Origin: Acridotheres tristis
Lineage: Eukaryota > Chordata > Aves > Passeriformes > Sturnidae
DNA: 64,000 bases
Assembly (NCBI GenBank): GCA_037013685.1
Contig: CM072885.1
Span: 63,405,785 to 63,469,784, forward strand
Reading direction: 5' to 3'
The position numbers and the translations under genes are program-made. A model generated the notes under the pieces. The model saw only the letters and a program-made list of their open reading frames with translations, was not told the DNA's origin and did no database searches. Below are positions 1 to 13,030 of this stretch, piece by piece. Every line of letters begins with the position of its first letter. Positions within the stretch are counted from its first letter, which is position 1.

Positions 1-2232
1 CATCCCTAAAAATCCTTCTAGTCTCATGTTTCCTTGCAATCCTGCTATCACTTTTTTCAGTGTGGCACTGAAGGTATGGAAAGTAGAATAACAATTTTAA
101 GTCTTTTAAGCTGGAAAGGAGCAGGAATACAGGTCCTGCACTTCCTGAGTGAGTGCTTCACCTGCAGTGTGATGGAGCTGCACCCAGACTCTGTGCTTTC
201 AAAGAAAGGTCAAACCCTTTATCAGCACTCAAAGGAAAAGTGAGAGAAATGGAGAAAATGAGAACTGGAGAAAATGATGCATTGTGCATCCTGCCCTTAT
301 CCAGGAACTTATCTGTGGATATTCCTCTGTGCTCATATCTGAGGAGAGATATGAGTAAAGGCTTTTACAGATGTCCCTCCTGCAGGTGTTGCCCATTAGT
401 TTTCTGCAGGGCCTGTCACAGAATGTGCTGCCCACCCTGAATCCTGGGCATGCCCTGGCTTCATTCTCTGAGCCCTTGCACAGGGAACTTAATCTCTTAA
501 CACAGCGTTGGTAATTCCTTCTGCACCAGGCACTGAAAGTCCCTACTCAGAACCAGATTTAAACTTGTATGCTGCAAAACTGGGGAGGTGGATATATCTG
601 GTTTGTCTCAAAGGTACCAAACTACAACATATTTCTTGACCACATTTCTAGCCTCCAGTACATATTCTGCCTTGCTTCTGGCAGCTGTTTCTTTCCCATG
701 CTGGGAAGAACTCAACCTAAAGAATAAGAGGGGTACAATGAAAGATCCTAGTTGAGATCTGAGGAATGCTCAAACCTGAGAGTGGTATTGCTATTTTATG
801 AACAAGACAAAGATGAAGTGGTAGTTAGGCACCTACAAATGCCTAATTAATCTTTTGGATCCCAGTAAAAACCTCAAAAATTCAGCCTAATGTCTGTATT
901 TCTTCTATTTATACAAAAACCTCCACAAAGCATAGAAGAGACACACCTCTCTCTTTCACTTTCTCTCTCTATGTTCATTTAATAACAGGGAAAAAGTAGA
1001 AAAAACTCTCCAAGGCCCCATTAGTAAGTGAGGATTCTGAGCAGAGATAAAAGATGCTTTCTGCATTTCATCCATAACTCCTGGGTCTTTGTTTGGCTGC
1101 TGCTTAGGGATCAAGTAATTAAGTTGTTTTCACGTCTCCACAGAGACCCTAACTCAGGGTCTGTATTCAGCAAAAGCATGGCAGTAATGAAGGCCCAGGA
1201 TCCTTCAAGGCTTGGGGAGAAGGTGATTTATCTAAGGTCCCATAGAAGTGTGGTCAAAGAAGAGGATGTTGCACCTGTGACTACAATCCCACTGTGCCAC
1301 ATAGTCCCAGTGTGAGGCCCCAGTCCTGGCCTGTTACACTGGTTACCAGTTCCTTGTAGAAGCATAAATGTGTGGCCCAGAGCTTGGCACATGCTGGTTT
1401 TCTTTATGATACTCAGTTTAGCCATGGGAGAACAGCAAAGTCCTTGAAAACTGGTGCCTCATAGTTCACTGGTCTTCAGAGAAAAAGCATAGCCCTGAGA
1501 AATGGGAGAAAAATGGTTTAGCTTAAGGAAAGAAGCAGCAGCTAAGAAAATGAGGGCAAAAAAAGGCAGCAGCTGAGGAGCAGGATAAGGCACCTTTCCA
1601 GTCTGGGAAACAATCCCCCTACCACCACCAAGCATCACCCAGTGTGTAGCCAGAGATAAAAGCCAAGCACTGGGAATCTTCTTGTAAAGGGATAAGATCC
1701 CAAATTGGAATGGGCAGGTGGAAGAAAAGAGGTGTCCAGTTGATTTTCAGCTTATGCCTTCAAAACTTAGCCCTGATCACCTGGGTAGCTGAGACCTTGG
1801 GCAGCTGCAGCCACCAGTGCTGACTACATGGTCTCATCTCCTTAGCGGAAACATTTCGGTTTATTTTGTGTTTTTCGGAGTGTTCTCATTCTCTGGGAGC
1901 TAGGCCGTGCAGATTGTGCTGAATGTTAACTTTAATGCCATTTCTTGTCAGTTCAGTTAAATGAGGAAAAAAGGCAAGCCTGTGATTGTGAGCTGCTTTC
2001 ACCTGGAGACTGTTTGCCTCAGGTTCTAATTTCAGAATCAGCCTTATTTTAAGTTCTCTTTGATAGCTGATTTTGAAATCCTTCTGAAACAAACAGAAAA
2101 AACAGAAGTATCTACCTGGCTGTATAATGAAGAAAACTAATCGGATTGAGCTCTGGAGCACTGTTAATTTATTGCTCTATTGCACACTTTTCTGGTAGTT
2201 TACAAGAGCTCCTTTATCCTATAATTATTTAC
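1..2232. other. AT-rich sequence with no recognisable gene
   Basis: I see only short open frames with no recognisable domain, no exon-like arrangement and no repeat I can name. There is a short pyrimidine-rich CT run near 945-970. Confidence 0.6.
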
Positions 2233-2256
2233 TTGTTTGTTTGTTTGTTTGTTTAT
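2233..2256. repeat. (TTTG)n tetranucleotide microsatellite
   Basis: About six tandem copies of TTTG/GTTT lie in AT-rich DNA. This is a simple sequence repeat and may be length-polymorphic. Confidence 0.9.
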
Positions 2257-4284
2257 AAAGAAAAACTCCGTAACACAGTATGTGTCAGATATATTCTTAG
2301 GGCAATCACTTTCCTAGAATGACTTTATGCTCCAAAATGGAAATATTTCCATTTATCTGCTTAAAGATATGCTTAATTGCAAACCTTCCACAATTCTTTT
2401 TCTTTTGACAGAGATAAAAAAGATTTTAAGTTGAGTACCAATAGTACATATTCATATGGTTACATATTTATTTGTAGATGTGTATTTGAGCCTTAGGAAA
2501 TTGGTCTCCTAAATAATTCCTTTAGTACCCCAATATGCTTAAAAACCTTGTTAACCTCTCATCACTGTAAACAAAGTTTATGTTATTTTCTTTAAATAGT
2601 TTTGCTTCCAGTATCACCCAAAAAGAGAACACTGCATGTGAGAGGTACGTGCTACTCCTGGTGTATTTCTGCACTCTTCCAGAGTCACTGCAACTCAGTG
2701 ATAAGGATGCCATTTATTTTTAATTTATTCAGTTTGCTGTTGAGTCATAACCGAAGTTTGAGTTTTCTTCCAGTGAGGCAAACTGGCAGGGATTAGAAAA
2801 ACACAAGTTCTTAGAAAAATGAGTAACCCCAAGAACTCTGACAATGTCTAAGGCCCCACCACCACTGCTAAGTGTGTAACTCTCCAATAACCGTGTTTGA
2901 AAGCTTTGGGCAGGTAGAGGCACAGAAGCCATTACTGTCACTCCGACCCTTTGGAGCTGGCACAAGCCAAATTCTGTGTGCATTAGTTACTGAAGGTGTT
3001 ACCTGCTAATTCAGTCCCTCAGCACAATGTCAGGCTTGGAGTTTAGTCCCCAGTCCCTTCTTGTTTCCACATCAGGCAGTAGCACAGCACTGGGGGTGCA
3101 GAGAGGATGTGTGTGGAGCACAGAACCCAGGGGACAAAAGGGCATTCCAGATGTCTGAGCACAGGAAAAAGGCATTTATTCTTTCAGCTGGTGGCAAATT
3201 AAAAGAATGAAAAGTTATATTTCTCTCTGACTGAATAGAACACCACAGAGAAACTTGAGTAAAAATGTCCAAAGCTGCATCTTTGAGGTGTTTCACAAAG
3301 AAATAGAAAGACATTTTGCAAGTGGTCTTACTGTTGAGGTAGTCCAGGATTCTCTCTGCAATGTCTTCTTCAGCTCCAGCTATCAGTTTTGCTGAGTGCT
3401 AATTCCTCTTTCCTCAGCAACATTCTCACTATTTGTACTGACTTGTGACATATCAAATCAGCAGCTGCTGCAGCAAACTGCATAATCAGAGCAGCATAAA
3501 CAGGCACTTCCTCCCTGATCCATATTTATGGAACAACTCTTCAGGCCTCCTTAAAAATCTTTTGTTCCTAAGCAGGAGGGATTGCACTGCCTTCAGAGCT
3601 ACCTGGAATTTGCCAACATCCACTTTGTAGGCTCAACCTAGTCCTGACAAAGCTCCTTACACATGGAAACCCAAAGTGATCTTTTACTCCAGCTTTGATG
3701 TGGACAGCTTCTGCCTTGAGCTGCTGAGGTTGTCTCTTAGGGAGGCACATCTCCAAGTATCTGCAGGTGGAGATGTGCTGCACAACAGAGCAGCTGCAGC
3801 AAAGCCAGGATCTACACCTGTAGTGAGGTGACCAATGTAGGATGGTCCAGGATTCACTGGAAACCACGATATATTTTAGGTGTTTATCTGCCACTATCTG
3901 CTCTGAACCTGAATTCCATGCTTCTTGCAAGCACTGATAACACCCCTAAGCTCCATTACCTCTTTACAGACAGGAAGCAGAGGTGCAGACAAGAATAATA
4001 TCCTGTCTGAAGTCAGATCAGCAGTGGCCATTAGCACATTGCTAAAGCCTTCCTGCACTTTCCCTTACACAGAGATGAGTTTGTTCCTCTTTCCCAGCTT
4101 TGTCTGAGCACAGTTCAAAGCTCGAGGGTGCTACGGAATTATCAAAAGGCAGTCAAGATTTGTTGAGTGGTCACAGATCTTTTATAGCACATCAACTTCA
4201 TGGTTCTTCCTGTCCTAAAAATTCTGAACAAATATTAACTAAAGAAAGTTTCCTTTTTACAGTGCAATAAGCCAGAAGTGGAGG
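2257..4284. other. Unannotatable intergenic or intronic DNA
   Basis: No recognisable gene or repeat. The longest open frame is on the minus strand at about 3568-3930 (120 codons). It has no domain that I recognise and is the length chance would give. Confidence 0.55.
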
Positions 4285-4581
4285 GACAGGAATTGATCTC
4301 TGCTCTGTGTGACTAGGGACAGGACCCAGGGAACGGCTGGAGCTGGGTCAGGGAGGGTTAGGATGGATATCAGGGAAAGGTTCTTCCCCCAGAGGGTGTG
4401 GGGCACTGAACAGGCTCCCCAGGGAATGGTCACAGCCCCAAGGCTGCCAGAGCTCCAGGAGTGTTTGGACAATGCTCTCAGGGATGCATAGGGTGGGATT
4501 GTTGGGGTGTCTGTGCAGGGAGAAGAGATGGACCAGATGATCCTTGTGGGTCCCTCTTAGCTCAGGAAATTCTGTCATATG
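4285..4581 (+). mobile_element. CR1 LINE, 3' end fragment (plus strand)
   Basis: This matches the 3' end of an avian CR1 retrotransposon in sense orientation. It carries the end of ORF2, with the run GGATATCAGGGAAAGGTTCTT, then the GGCACTGAACAGGCTCCCCAGG block (the conserved HW..LP segment near the C-terminus). It closes with GATGATCCTTGTGGGTCCC and a decayed ATTCTGTCATATG terminal octamer. It is 5'-truncated, as most CR1 copies are. Substitutions and small indels make it an old, inactive copy. The family call rests on recognition of the consensus, not on an alignment. Confidence 0.88.
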
Positions 4582-7500
4582 TGGCTTTGATAAAATGTCC
4601 TCATGAGCACAGTTTTCTGCTTTTGTTGTTCACATAATTTACAGCTCCCCGATGAGCCGACTGCCATAAGCAATGAAAAAAAGATGCTCGAGTGTGCTGT
4701 GTTATTGTTGTACAAAAGAAAGGGGGAGAGGGAGGAGGGAAGGGCAAACTGAAAAAAATACCCAAATATAATCAGAACGGAGTGATGGTTTTGATATGGT
4801 ATCAGTAACTCCTCTTATGAGAAGATATTCAGATGTAATCAGGCTCCATGTCACAGAGAATCAGAACTAATAACTGATGCAAATGTCTGCAGGCTGGGGA
4901 TATAATGCTCTCAGGGTCTCTTTTGTCTGCTAAGTGTGAGGACAGCCTGACAGAGCTGGCAAAGGCTTGAAAGGTCAGAGTATTCTGGTGATAATTACCT
5001 GCTTGCAACTGATGAACTTTCCTTCTTACTTGTTGCATAAGAGTTTACTTTCCTTATGATCCATTTAGCCCCTCCACTTTCTGTAAAAAAAACCTGCATT
5101 TGTTAAATACTGAGATGGAACCTTCCTGAAAAGCTTGTTTATGTGAGGCTGATTTCAAGGACTGGATTTGTGATTGCACTCAAATCTGCCCACTGATGAC
5201 TCTGAGTCATTAGTCAGAGCCTCTGGGGTCTCACACCTGACACCTGTGACTCTCAATCACTGCTAGGGAGCAAAATACTGTCATTAAATGGTTTCAAAGA
5301 TCTTGATTTGGCAACATTTTTACAGATGTGAAATCTACAATAAAAATAAATGTGAAGAAGCAAACTTCATGTTCTGTTTCTCACTATTTTGAAGCTTATG
5401 GTGGGTTCAGTTCTGCTCCATCCCATCCTGGTAGGAGCTGTTATTTAGGAGTGCCTAAAATCCCAAGAGAAATCAGGGCCCCTCAGTTGATTTCAGCCTA
5501 TCAGAATATTGACAGGTCAAGTAACAAACACAGAAACCACATATTCCATATTCTCTTGCTTATATAATGGTTGTTTCCCATGTTCTTTTGACCATTCACA
5601 CTAGCACTGCTGCATCACCTTCATTCCTTCAAAGTGATGTTAAATAAAGTGAATGAGATGAAAGTGAAGGATGAGAGGCAGAGGGAGCAAGTGAAAGAAG
5701 AAAGGATCAATTCAGTTAATTAATGGATGACAAATAAGAGTAAAAAAGAAGCTTCACAGTTGCAAGGGATATCCAATTCAGAAAGCAGCCTGATGAGGAA
5801 TAATGAGGGTACCAGGCCTTGTAAAATACGATTATGTTGCTGTAATCTAGAGAAAGCAAACAACAGTAGAACTTGAAAAGAAAAGGTCAGATTATGACTT
5901 TGAGCTCTGCAGGAAAAGACATGGAACTGGGCAAGAGAAGGCACTGGAAAAACCTACTGGAGCTGTTGTTGGTTTGCTGGGAGAGACGAAGTAAAGCCTT
6001 TACCTTGTCACCAAGTGGATTTCCTAAGAAATGAAGTTTACACAGCTCTGTTCCCTTTGCCTGACGCCTCAGGAATTTCCTTGGCCATTTTCCAGCCGGG
6101 GTGACAGAGAGGAGACTCCAAAGATGTTGCACCCTCTAAAGTTTCATGAAGGTTGTTGTGTTAGAGAAAGTCCTACCACTCCAGCCTCTGACTGAATACC
6201 CAAGTATGATTTGATGCCAGAGACGAAACCAGATAGTACAGACAGATGCTGAGGAGTGGCCACCCACAGAAGTATTTTTTCTTCTATCTTTAATTTTCAT
6301 CCACCTATCCTTCTTATCCAGATTTTGAGTCTCCTGAGACACCTGGATGCTGTTTTATCTTTAGATCACAGCGTTGCTGGGAGCCCCAGGCTGCCTACAT
6401 CTTCCCAATGATGCATCTCATAACACAAAACTATGTTCACATCACCCAAGGAGCAAATGTAGAATGTCACTAAAAAATTACACTATTTATAGAAAACACA
6501 CCAAAACCTTGGAGTGAGAAATAGAAAGAATTGTAAGTATTCATGAGTGAGACTATCTCCCAAATTCATTTCACAGATGTGGCAATTGTGTCCAAATAAT
6601 TTAGCACACCTTGAAAGCCTGGTGACCTGCCTGCTCCATGGCTTCATCCACAGTGCTCAGTGTTGTGCTATTGTAAAAACTGCATGAAAATCAAAATGAT
6701 GTCTGTCCTTATTAGAATTAAACAGCCATTCCTGAAGGGCTGTTATGGGCATTCTGCCTTTCCTTCACAGAACTAGGAACTGGGTTAGTGCTATAGTGCT
6801 GTAAGGACAATTTTGAAAAACAAAATAGATTAATTGAAAGGTAAGGAAGTGATAGATTAAGAAGAGAAGTTCACCCTTATCATAATTTTATGATGTTCCT
6901 GTTCATTAAATACAAATTTGAACACTGACTAATAAATCACATTGCTGTTAAGTCAGATGATTTTAGCATGAATTAATTCACTGAAAAGTTGTATCTACTT
7001 CAATTTTAATGGAATTTAACTCAGAATCAATTGAATATTTTTTACTGAAGCCTTCTCACGGCACTAGTGGAAGCAAGAAGTGCCCTGGGTTTGCTTGTTC
7101 TTAAAAAAAAAGTTCTTGAGTTTTATTTAAAACATAGTGCATTATTTCTAAGTCCAGCTGAAGGAAAGGTTTTCAGTTCAGAATACCATAAAAAAAACCC
7201 CTCATAGTTCTGAAAGTATTTCAACACAAGTAGTACCTAAGACACCACTGATCTTTAGATGTGCAAAATCTTCCTTACCTCATAGGAAGATGATTCTAGA
7301 AAATATTTTTTTTAAATAGAAGAAACATTTTAGTATTCGCCTTTAAGTAACTCAGTTCAGTTTTCAATTCTCATAAAACTATTTTTTTACTGAAAGAAAA
7401 GAATCTGTAATTTTGAGAATATGTTGGTTTGTTCCTCTGTAAGAGAGAGTTTGAGCATTTGCCTGAACTGGAAAGCTCTTCCTGCAGCTGAATTGTAGAA

Positions 7501-8445
7501 CTGTAAACTATCCCATTTAAATGCAGAGACAAATCAAAGGTATCATCACACAGAAGATAAATAGGGTTAATAGTTTGCCATGAAACACTCGGGAACATCT
7601 AAACTGGATGAGTTTGACATCTACTATGTGATATCATTAAGCACAAAGTTATTGCAGGATTATTTGATTTAAAAGTTCTCACTGCACAATTTAGCTTCCA
7701 ATAAAATAATTTATATGGACTAATTGAAGGCAGAAACTACCCATATTGGTGCCATAAGGCATTGGATCCCCTTAGCAAATGCACTACACAGTTGAACATT
7801 AAAGTTTTGTCTCTGAACAGGATCAGTGAACAATGCAATGAACTTCTCAATTGTTTGCCATAAATTGAAAGATTCAGCAACTGAATGAGGTCGATGTCAT
7901 TTAGCTGCTACCTTTTTTACACATTTATTCTGAATCATGAAAGTAATTGTTTCTGGCTAAGCTTCATCAAGCTGAAAGCAAAACTGCCTCTCCCATTTTT
8001 TTCCTTATCCATCAAAACACTTGTGCATGGCAAGTTGTAAGTGCTATGCTTCCCATGCTTGGAGTTTATATGGCTTTAGTGGATGTCAGAGTGAATAGTG
8101 AATGCACATAAATCCTTTTGTTCTAAAGGGGTTTAGCAGATCAAAATTGAGTGTTTTACAGAGTAGATTTTAACAGACAACATGATTTGGGGCAATTCTA
8201 ATAACTCTAGAGAAAAGACTGAAATGAAAGAACGTGACAGAACTATGCAGCTATCAAGCCTTTTGCTGTCAACCTTTGTAATTATAAAAATCTTACTTTC
8301 CCCTTAATGCTGTCACAAACATGAACCACTGTAAACAAAGTTAATTTAGCATGTTCCGGGTCATCAGGAGATATTACTCACCAACGCTTTTAGCACTTTA
8401 ATGAAATGCACTGAATTTTACTGAGCCTCATTTCTCTCAAGGGCA
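4582..8445. other. AT-rich unannotatable DNA
   Basis: There is a purine-rich patch at about 4720-4750 (GGGGGAGAGGGAGGAGGGAAGGG). Otherwise no gene, RNA or repeat is visible. Open frames here are short and unrecognisable. Confidence 0.55.
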
Positions 8446-9440
8446 GAGAATCACAGAACCACTGGGCTGGAAAAGCTCTCCAAGATCACCGAGTCCATCC
8501 TGAGACCGATCAATCCCCACCTTGTCACCAGCCCAGAGCACTGAGTGCCATGCCCAGTTGTTCCTTGGACATCTCCAGGGATGGAGATCCCACCGCCTCC
8601 CTGGACACCCCCCTCCAATGCCTGAGCACCATTTTCATGACAAAATTCCTCCTGATGTCCAACCTGAACCTCCCCTGGCCCAGCTTGAGGCTGTTTCCTT
8701 TCATCCTGTCCCTGTTCCCCGGGAGCAGAGCCTGACCCCCCCAGCTGTCCCCTCCTGTCAGGGAGTTGTGCAGAGCCAGAAGGTTCCCCCTGAGCCTCCT
8801 TTTCTCCAGGCTGAGCCCCTTTCCCAGCTCCCTCAGCCCCTCCTGCTGCTCCAGCCCCTTCCCCAGCTCCGTTCCCTCCCCTGGACACGCTCCAGCCCCT
8901 CGGTGTCTTTCTTGTGCTGAGGTTCCCAGCAGTGCCCCAGGATCTGAGGGGTGGCCCCAGCAGTGCCAGCACAGGGGACAGTCCCTGCCCTGGCCCTGCT
9001 GCCACCCCATGGCTGGCACAGCCCAGGTGCCATTGGCCTCTTGTCCCCCTGGGCACACCTGGGCTCATGTCCAGCCGCTGTCCCCAGCACCCCCAGGGCC
9101 TTTCCCAGCTTTCCAGCCCCTGTGCCCCAGCCTGGAGCTGCAGGGCTCGCTGTGACCCAAGGCAGGACCGGGCCCTTGGCCTTGTTGCCCCTCAGAGCAC
9201 TGGGCTGGCCATGGGTCCAGCCTGTGCAGATCCCTGTGCAGAGCCTTGCTGCCCTCCAGCAGATCCACACTCCCACCCAGCTGGGCGCTGCCATGGACTG
9301 ACTGGGTGTGCCCTCAATCCCCTTGTCCAGACCATCAATAAAGATTAAACAGCTCTGGCCCCAGTGCTGGGCCCTGGAGAACTCCAGTGGTGTCTGGCCC
9401 CCAGCTGCATGGGGCACCATTCCCCACCACAGGGTGTGGC
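8446..9440 (-). mobile_element. CR1 LINE, longest copy, with reverse transcriptase remains (minus strand)
   Basis: This is about 1 kb of CR1 read on the minus strand. Its 3' end (AGAATCACAGAACC, the complement of the octamer tail) is at 8446. Translated on the minus strand, patches of CR1 ORF2 survive: FIDGLDKGIEG near 9330, KKDTEGLERVQ near 8890-8920, LEKRRLRGNLLALHNSL near 8780-8810 and GRFRLDIRRNF near 8640-8670. These lie across different frames, so there are frameshifts. The catalytic FADD motif of the reverse transcriptase, expected at about 9280-9305, is not preserved. The copy is 5'-truncated and dead. It is much more GC-rich than its surroundings, which is why long spurious open frames overlap on both strands here. 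Confidence 0.93.
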
Positions 9441-10789
9441 TGTGGATGCTTTACCCTGAGGTATAACCAAGGAAAAGTTTTTGTTGCCCAAAGTTTAGCT
9501 AGACTGTAGACAGCAGCAAATCTTTCAGTGTCTTCTACTGCATCAGGCTTTAATTTGCAGGATAAAAATTAATGCAGGAACCTTTTTCTATCTTCTTAAA
9601 ACAGTTGTACAAACCCAACTCCCCATCTCATTAACTGCCTTAAGTTATAATATAAATATAAATATTTGAGGGTGGAAGGTTATTATCTTCTCCCTTCCTG
9701 ACTTAAGTAGATTGCATGGTACATCACTGTCCACTGGAAGTACTAACGTTATTGTAGAGGAAATTAATTGCTTAATTCCACTCTCTAAGCTTCCAGCTAA
9801 TTAGCAGAATAGCACTAATCATTAGTTACCAGCTCTACACTATTTCTTTGAAGGGTTGCTCACTTTGTTCATTTTCTATGAAGTCATAGCTACTCCCAAG
9901 AATAAACTCTCAGCATCAAACAGCATTTAAGAATTTAAGCATAATTGGAGGTATTTCAGATTTCATATCAACCAAATTGTTCATGCAAATAATCCTAATC
10001 CCAAGATTAACTGTACTTCTGAAAAATGTTTCAGTATACAAACACAGCATAGATGCATAATGCAAAGGGTAAATTATTCTATGGTCTCCAAAGAAAATGT
10101 GCAATTCCTTTGGATTACGCAGAGTATTTAATCAAATACCAAAAGTTCAACAAACTATATGACATGACTCATAAATTTACCTTTCTTTGGAGAATACTGT
10201 TAATAGTACCTAAATAACACAGTTAATTCTCTGGGATATAACCACTGCATGTTGATTTCTCTTCTTCAGTTCTCCTCCAGTTCACTGCTGTCTTTCCAGC
10301 GTTGCTGTGAGACTTTGAAAGATAAAAGGGCTTTATAATCTCAGAAAATGTTGCCCAAAACACCCACCATCAGATGAAAGCATGTTTTTCCTGCTGTGAA
10401 TGGAACTGGCAAAAGTTATGCTGAAAAACAATTAGAAAAAAATAATTTAAAGTCTTTATAGTTATTGTAGAACCAAAATGGGTTCAGATCAATTCACATC
10501 ATCTCCATTTCAAATCGATGTTAAATTAGGAGAACAGAAATACAAATCCCATCAATTAACATTTTAAAAACTTTTAAATAATTTCATCTCTATAGTGTTT
10601 ATTTCTTCCATGCCTTATATTTAAAAAATATCAATATACTTGCTTTCTTCTTCCTGTATACTGGAAATTATTTTATATAGAGCATTGAATTTTCTCAAGA
10701 CAGCTGTAAATTTTGGTCCACAGGTGTTTTTGTTTACTGCATCTGAACAGACCATGCATGCTCAGAGACACACCCTAAACTTGACTTTG
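9441..10789. other. AT-rich unannotatable DNA
   Basis: Nothing I can name is visible. The stretch contains a short TATAAATATAAATATT run near 9650. Confidence 0.55.
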
Positions 10790-10960
10790 AATTGTGGAAT
10801 GGTTTGGGCTGGACAGGACCTTAAAGCCCTTCTCATCCCACCTCTGCCATGGGCAGGGACACCTTCCACTGTCCCAGGTTGCTCAGAGCCCCATCCAGGC
10901 TGGCTTTAAACACTCCCATGGATGAGGCAGCCACAGCTTCTCTGTGCTCAGCAGCATTCC
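10790..10960 (-). mobile_element. CR1 LINE, short 3' end fragment (minus strand)
   Basis: The sequence runs from TGGAATGGTTTGGGCTGGAC through GCCATGGGCAGGGACACCTTCC to CCACAGCTTCTCTGTGCTC. This is the reverse complement of the last part of an avian CR1. The terminal octamers are degraded and the copy is heavily 5'-truncated. Confidence 0.9.
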
Positions 10961-12083
10961 AAAATTAGGTCATTAAAATCACCACTTTAGCTTTGTTGTA
11001 GCCTTGTGACTGTCAGTGCCCCAGGCCTGAGAGGATGGTTGGAAAACTCCAAGGAAAAGAACTCAGCCTGGGAGGTGACATGGTGGGTCTGTGCTTATTT
11101 GTCATCTGTCAGGACCATAATCCTAGTTTATGTATAGAATCTGTTAATTAGAGCTGTAATGAACTGTTCAGTTCACTTTGTTCATGCAGTAGCTTGCAGA
11201 CTTATACACAAAAAACAGTTCCTGAAGACCCAGGGGACTAATTAAGTACACAATGTTTCAAGGAATTAACATCCTACTCAGATGTTTTCAGTGACAGTAA
11301 GTATATTATGCTGTCATTGCCCTGCCCTAGGGTGTCCTCAGGACTGGTTTTTTTAACACTCTTATTCTTGCAAACCATTTTATCATTTAACCAACACAGA
11401 TGTCAGGGATTCTTTAATAAATTTTTTAAATAGATCTGTAGGAAAACTTGTTCTTCCCAAAGAATTCGCAGCCAAGTTTCTATGACCCAAACTCTGATCG
11501 TTAAAAGTCATTATTTGTGTATCAATTTAAACTAAATTGACCTATTGGCAGAGGAGATTTTTTCATCTTTTGCAAAGGATTGATGCTGATTGGATCTGTG
11601 AAGATTAAAAAACCAGCTAGACATCTTATTGCATACTAACAATTGTCCATTTGACCTTACACCTTTGTGAGTGGTATATTTAATATTTCAACTGGCAAAA
11701 TGCCACTTCTGAAGAGTGAGCAGCAAAAAAGTGCCAAACTCCATCTCTTTTGTCAGTTAAATAAAATTTAGGAATGTGCCTTTGGTTTTCCATATAATTT
11801 GTCTTGGTGGTCTAAGGCAAGGATGGTCATGTTACCTGAGCCTGATGAAAATGAGGAGGAAGATCACCATGTGCCACTGAGGCAGTGTCTGCTTGCAAAC
11901 TGAACTATGAGCCTTGGTAAAATGTAGCAGCATAAAGTCCAGTGACAGTAAAAAATACACACCTGCATTTTTAAACAAGCAACAAGTTACCAGAGAAAAT
12001 TCTAATCTGGAAGAACAGATCAGATCTATCTTTAAGAAAGTGTCCAACAACAAAAGGTAAAATAATTCAGAGGCAGTAGAAAG
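10961..12083. other. AT-rich unannotatable DNA
   Basis: No gene or repeat is recognised in this stretch. Confidence 0.55.
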
Positions 12084-12166
12084 ATTTCATCATTTCATTT
12101 CATTTTATTTTATTTCATTTCATTTCATTTCATTTCATTTCATTTCATTTCATTTCATTTCATTTC
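12084..12166. repeat. (ATTTC)n pentanucleotide microsatellite
   Basis: These are tandem TTTCA units with a few TTTTA variants in the first third, then uniform copies up to about 12166. The right end is the more homogeneous and probably the actively slipping part. Confidence 0.93.
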
Positions 12167-12397
12167 TAGTGAGTTAGCTCCTTTAAGCATCATGAGGTGT
12201 TATTAGGAAGGCATTACTTCATGTTGTCTTGGTAGGAGGTGAGTTTATCCATGTGTTTCCCTGCTCTTCTGCAGGGAAGAAGAGATTTCTGCATCTTTCC
12301 CTCCCTTTTTAGTCAGCAAAGTAGAGTTTCCGATTTCCAAAGGCCTTATGTGAAAGGCTATGGGTAAATTTCACGATTTTGTAGCCTTGGAAAGGAT
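12167..12397. other. Unannotatable spacer between microsatellite and CR1
   Basis: No recognisable element. Confidence 0.5.
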
Positions 12398-13030
12398 ATC
12401 ACAGAATCACAGACTGGTTGAGGCTGGAAGGGACCATGGTGGGTCACTGGTGCCACCTCCCTGCTCCAGCAGGGCCATACCAGAGCACAGGGCACAGGAT
12501 TGTGTCCAGAGGGGTCTGGAATATCCCCAGCGAGGAGACTCCCCAGCCTCTCTGGTCTGTGTTCAGTGCCCAGGGAAGAAGTTGTGCCTCCTGTGCAGGT
12601 GGAACCCCCTGGGCTCAGTCCCTGCCCGTGGCTCTGGGGCCATTGCTGGGCCCCCGGAGCAGAGCCTGGGCCCTGCTCGGAGCCCTCCCTGCACACAGGG
12701 ACACCCAGGGCTGAGGGCCCCTCTCAGCTGGGGCTCCTCTCCAGCCTGGACAGCCCCAGCTCCCTCAGCCTTTCCCTGGCACAGATGCTCCAGGCCCTGA
12801 ATCATCTCTGCAGCCTCCGCTGGCCCCGCTCCAGGAGCTCCCTGTCCCTCCTGTGCTGATGATCCCAGAGCTGGACACAGCTGGCCAGATGTGCCTCCCA
12901 GGGCTGGGCAGAGGGGCAGGATCACTCCTGACCTGCTGGAAATGCTCTTCCTGATGTCCCCCAGGATCCCATTTTTGTCCTTGTCCCCAGGACACACTGC
13001 TGGCTCAGGGACAGCCTCCTCGTGCCTCAG
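12398..13030 (-). mobile_element. CR1 LINE fragment, about 630 bp (minus strand)
   Basis: It starts with ATCACAGAATCACAGACTGG, the complement of the CR1 3' end. It continues through CTGGACAGCCCCAGCTCCCTCAG and the GATCACTCCTGACCTGCTGG and CACACTGCTGGCTC blocks, which complement the C-terminal half of CR1 ORF2. Its consensus type differs from the copies at 8446 and 10790, so at least two or three CR1 subfamilies are present. It is GC-rich against AT-rich flanks, with frames broken by indels. Confidence 0.87.
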
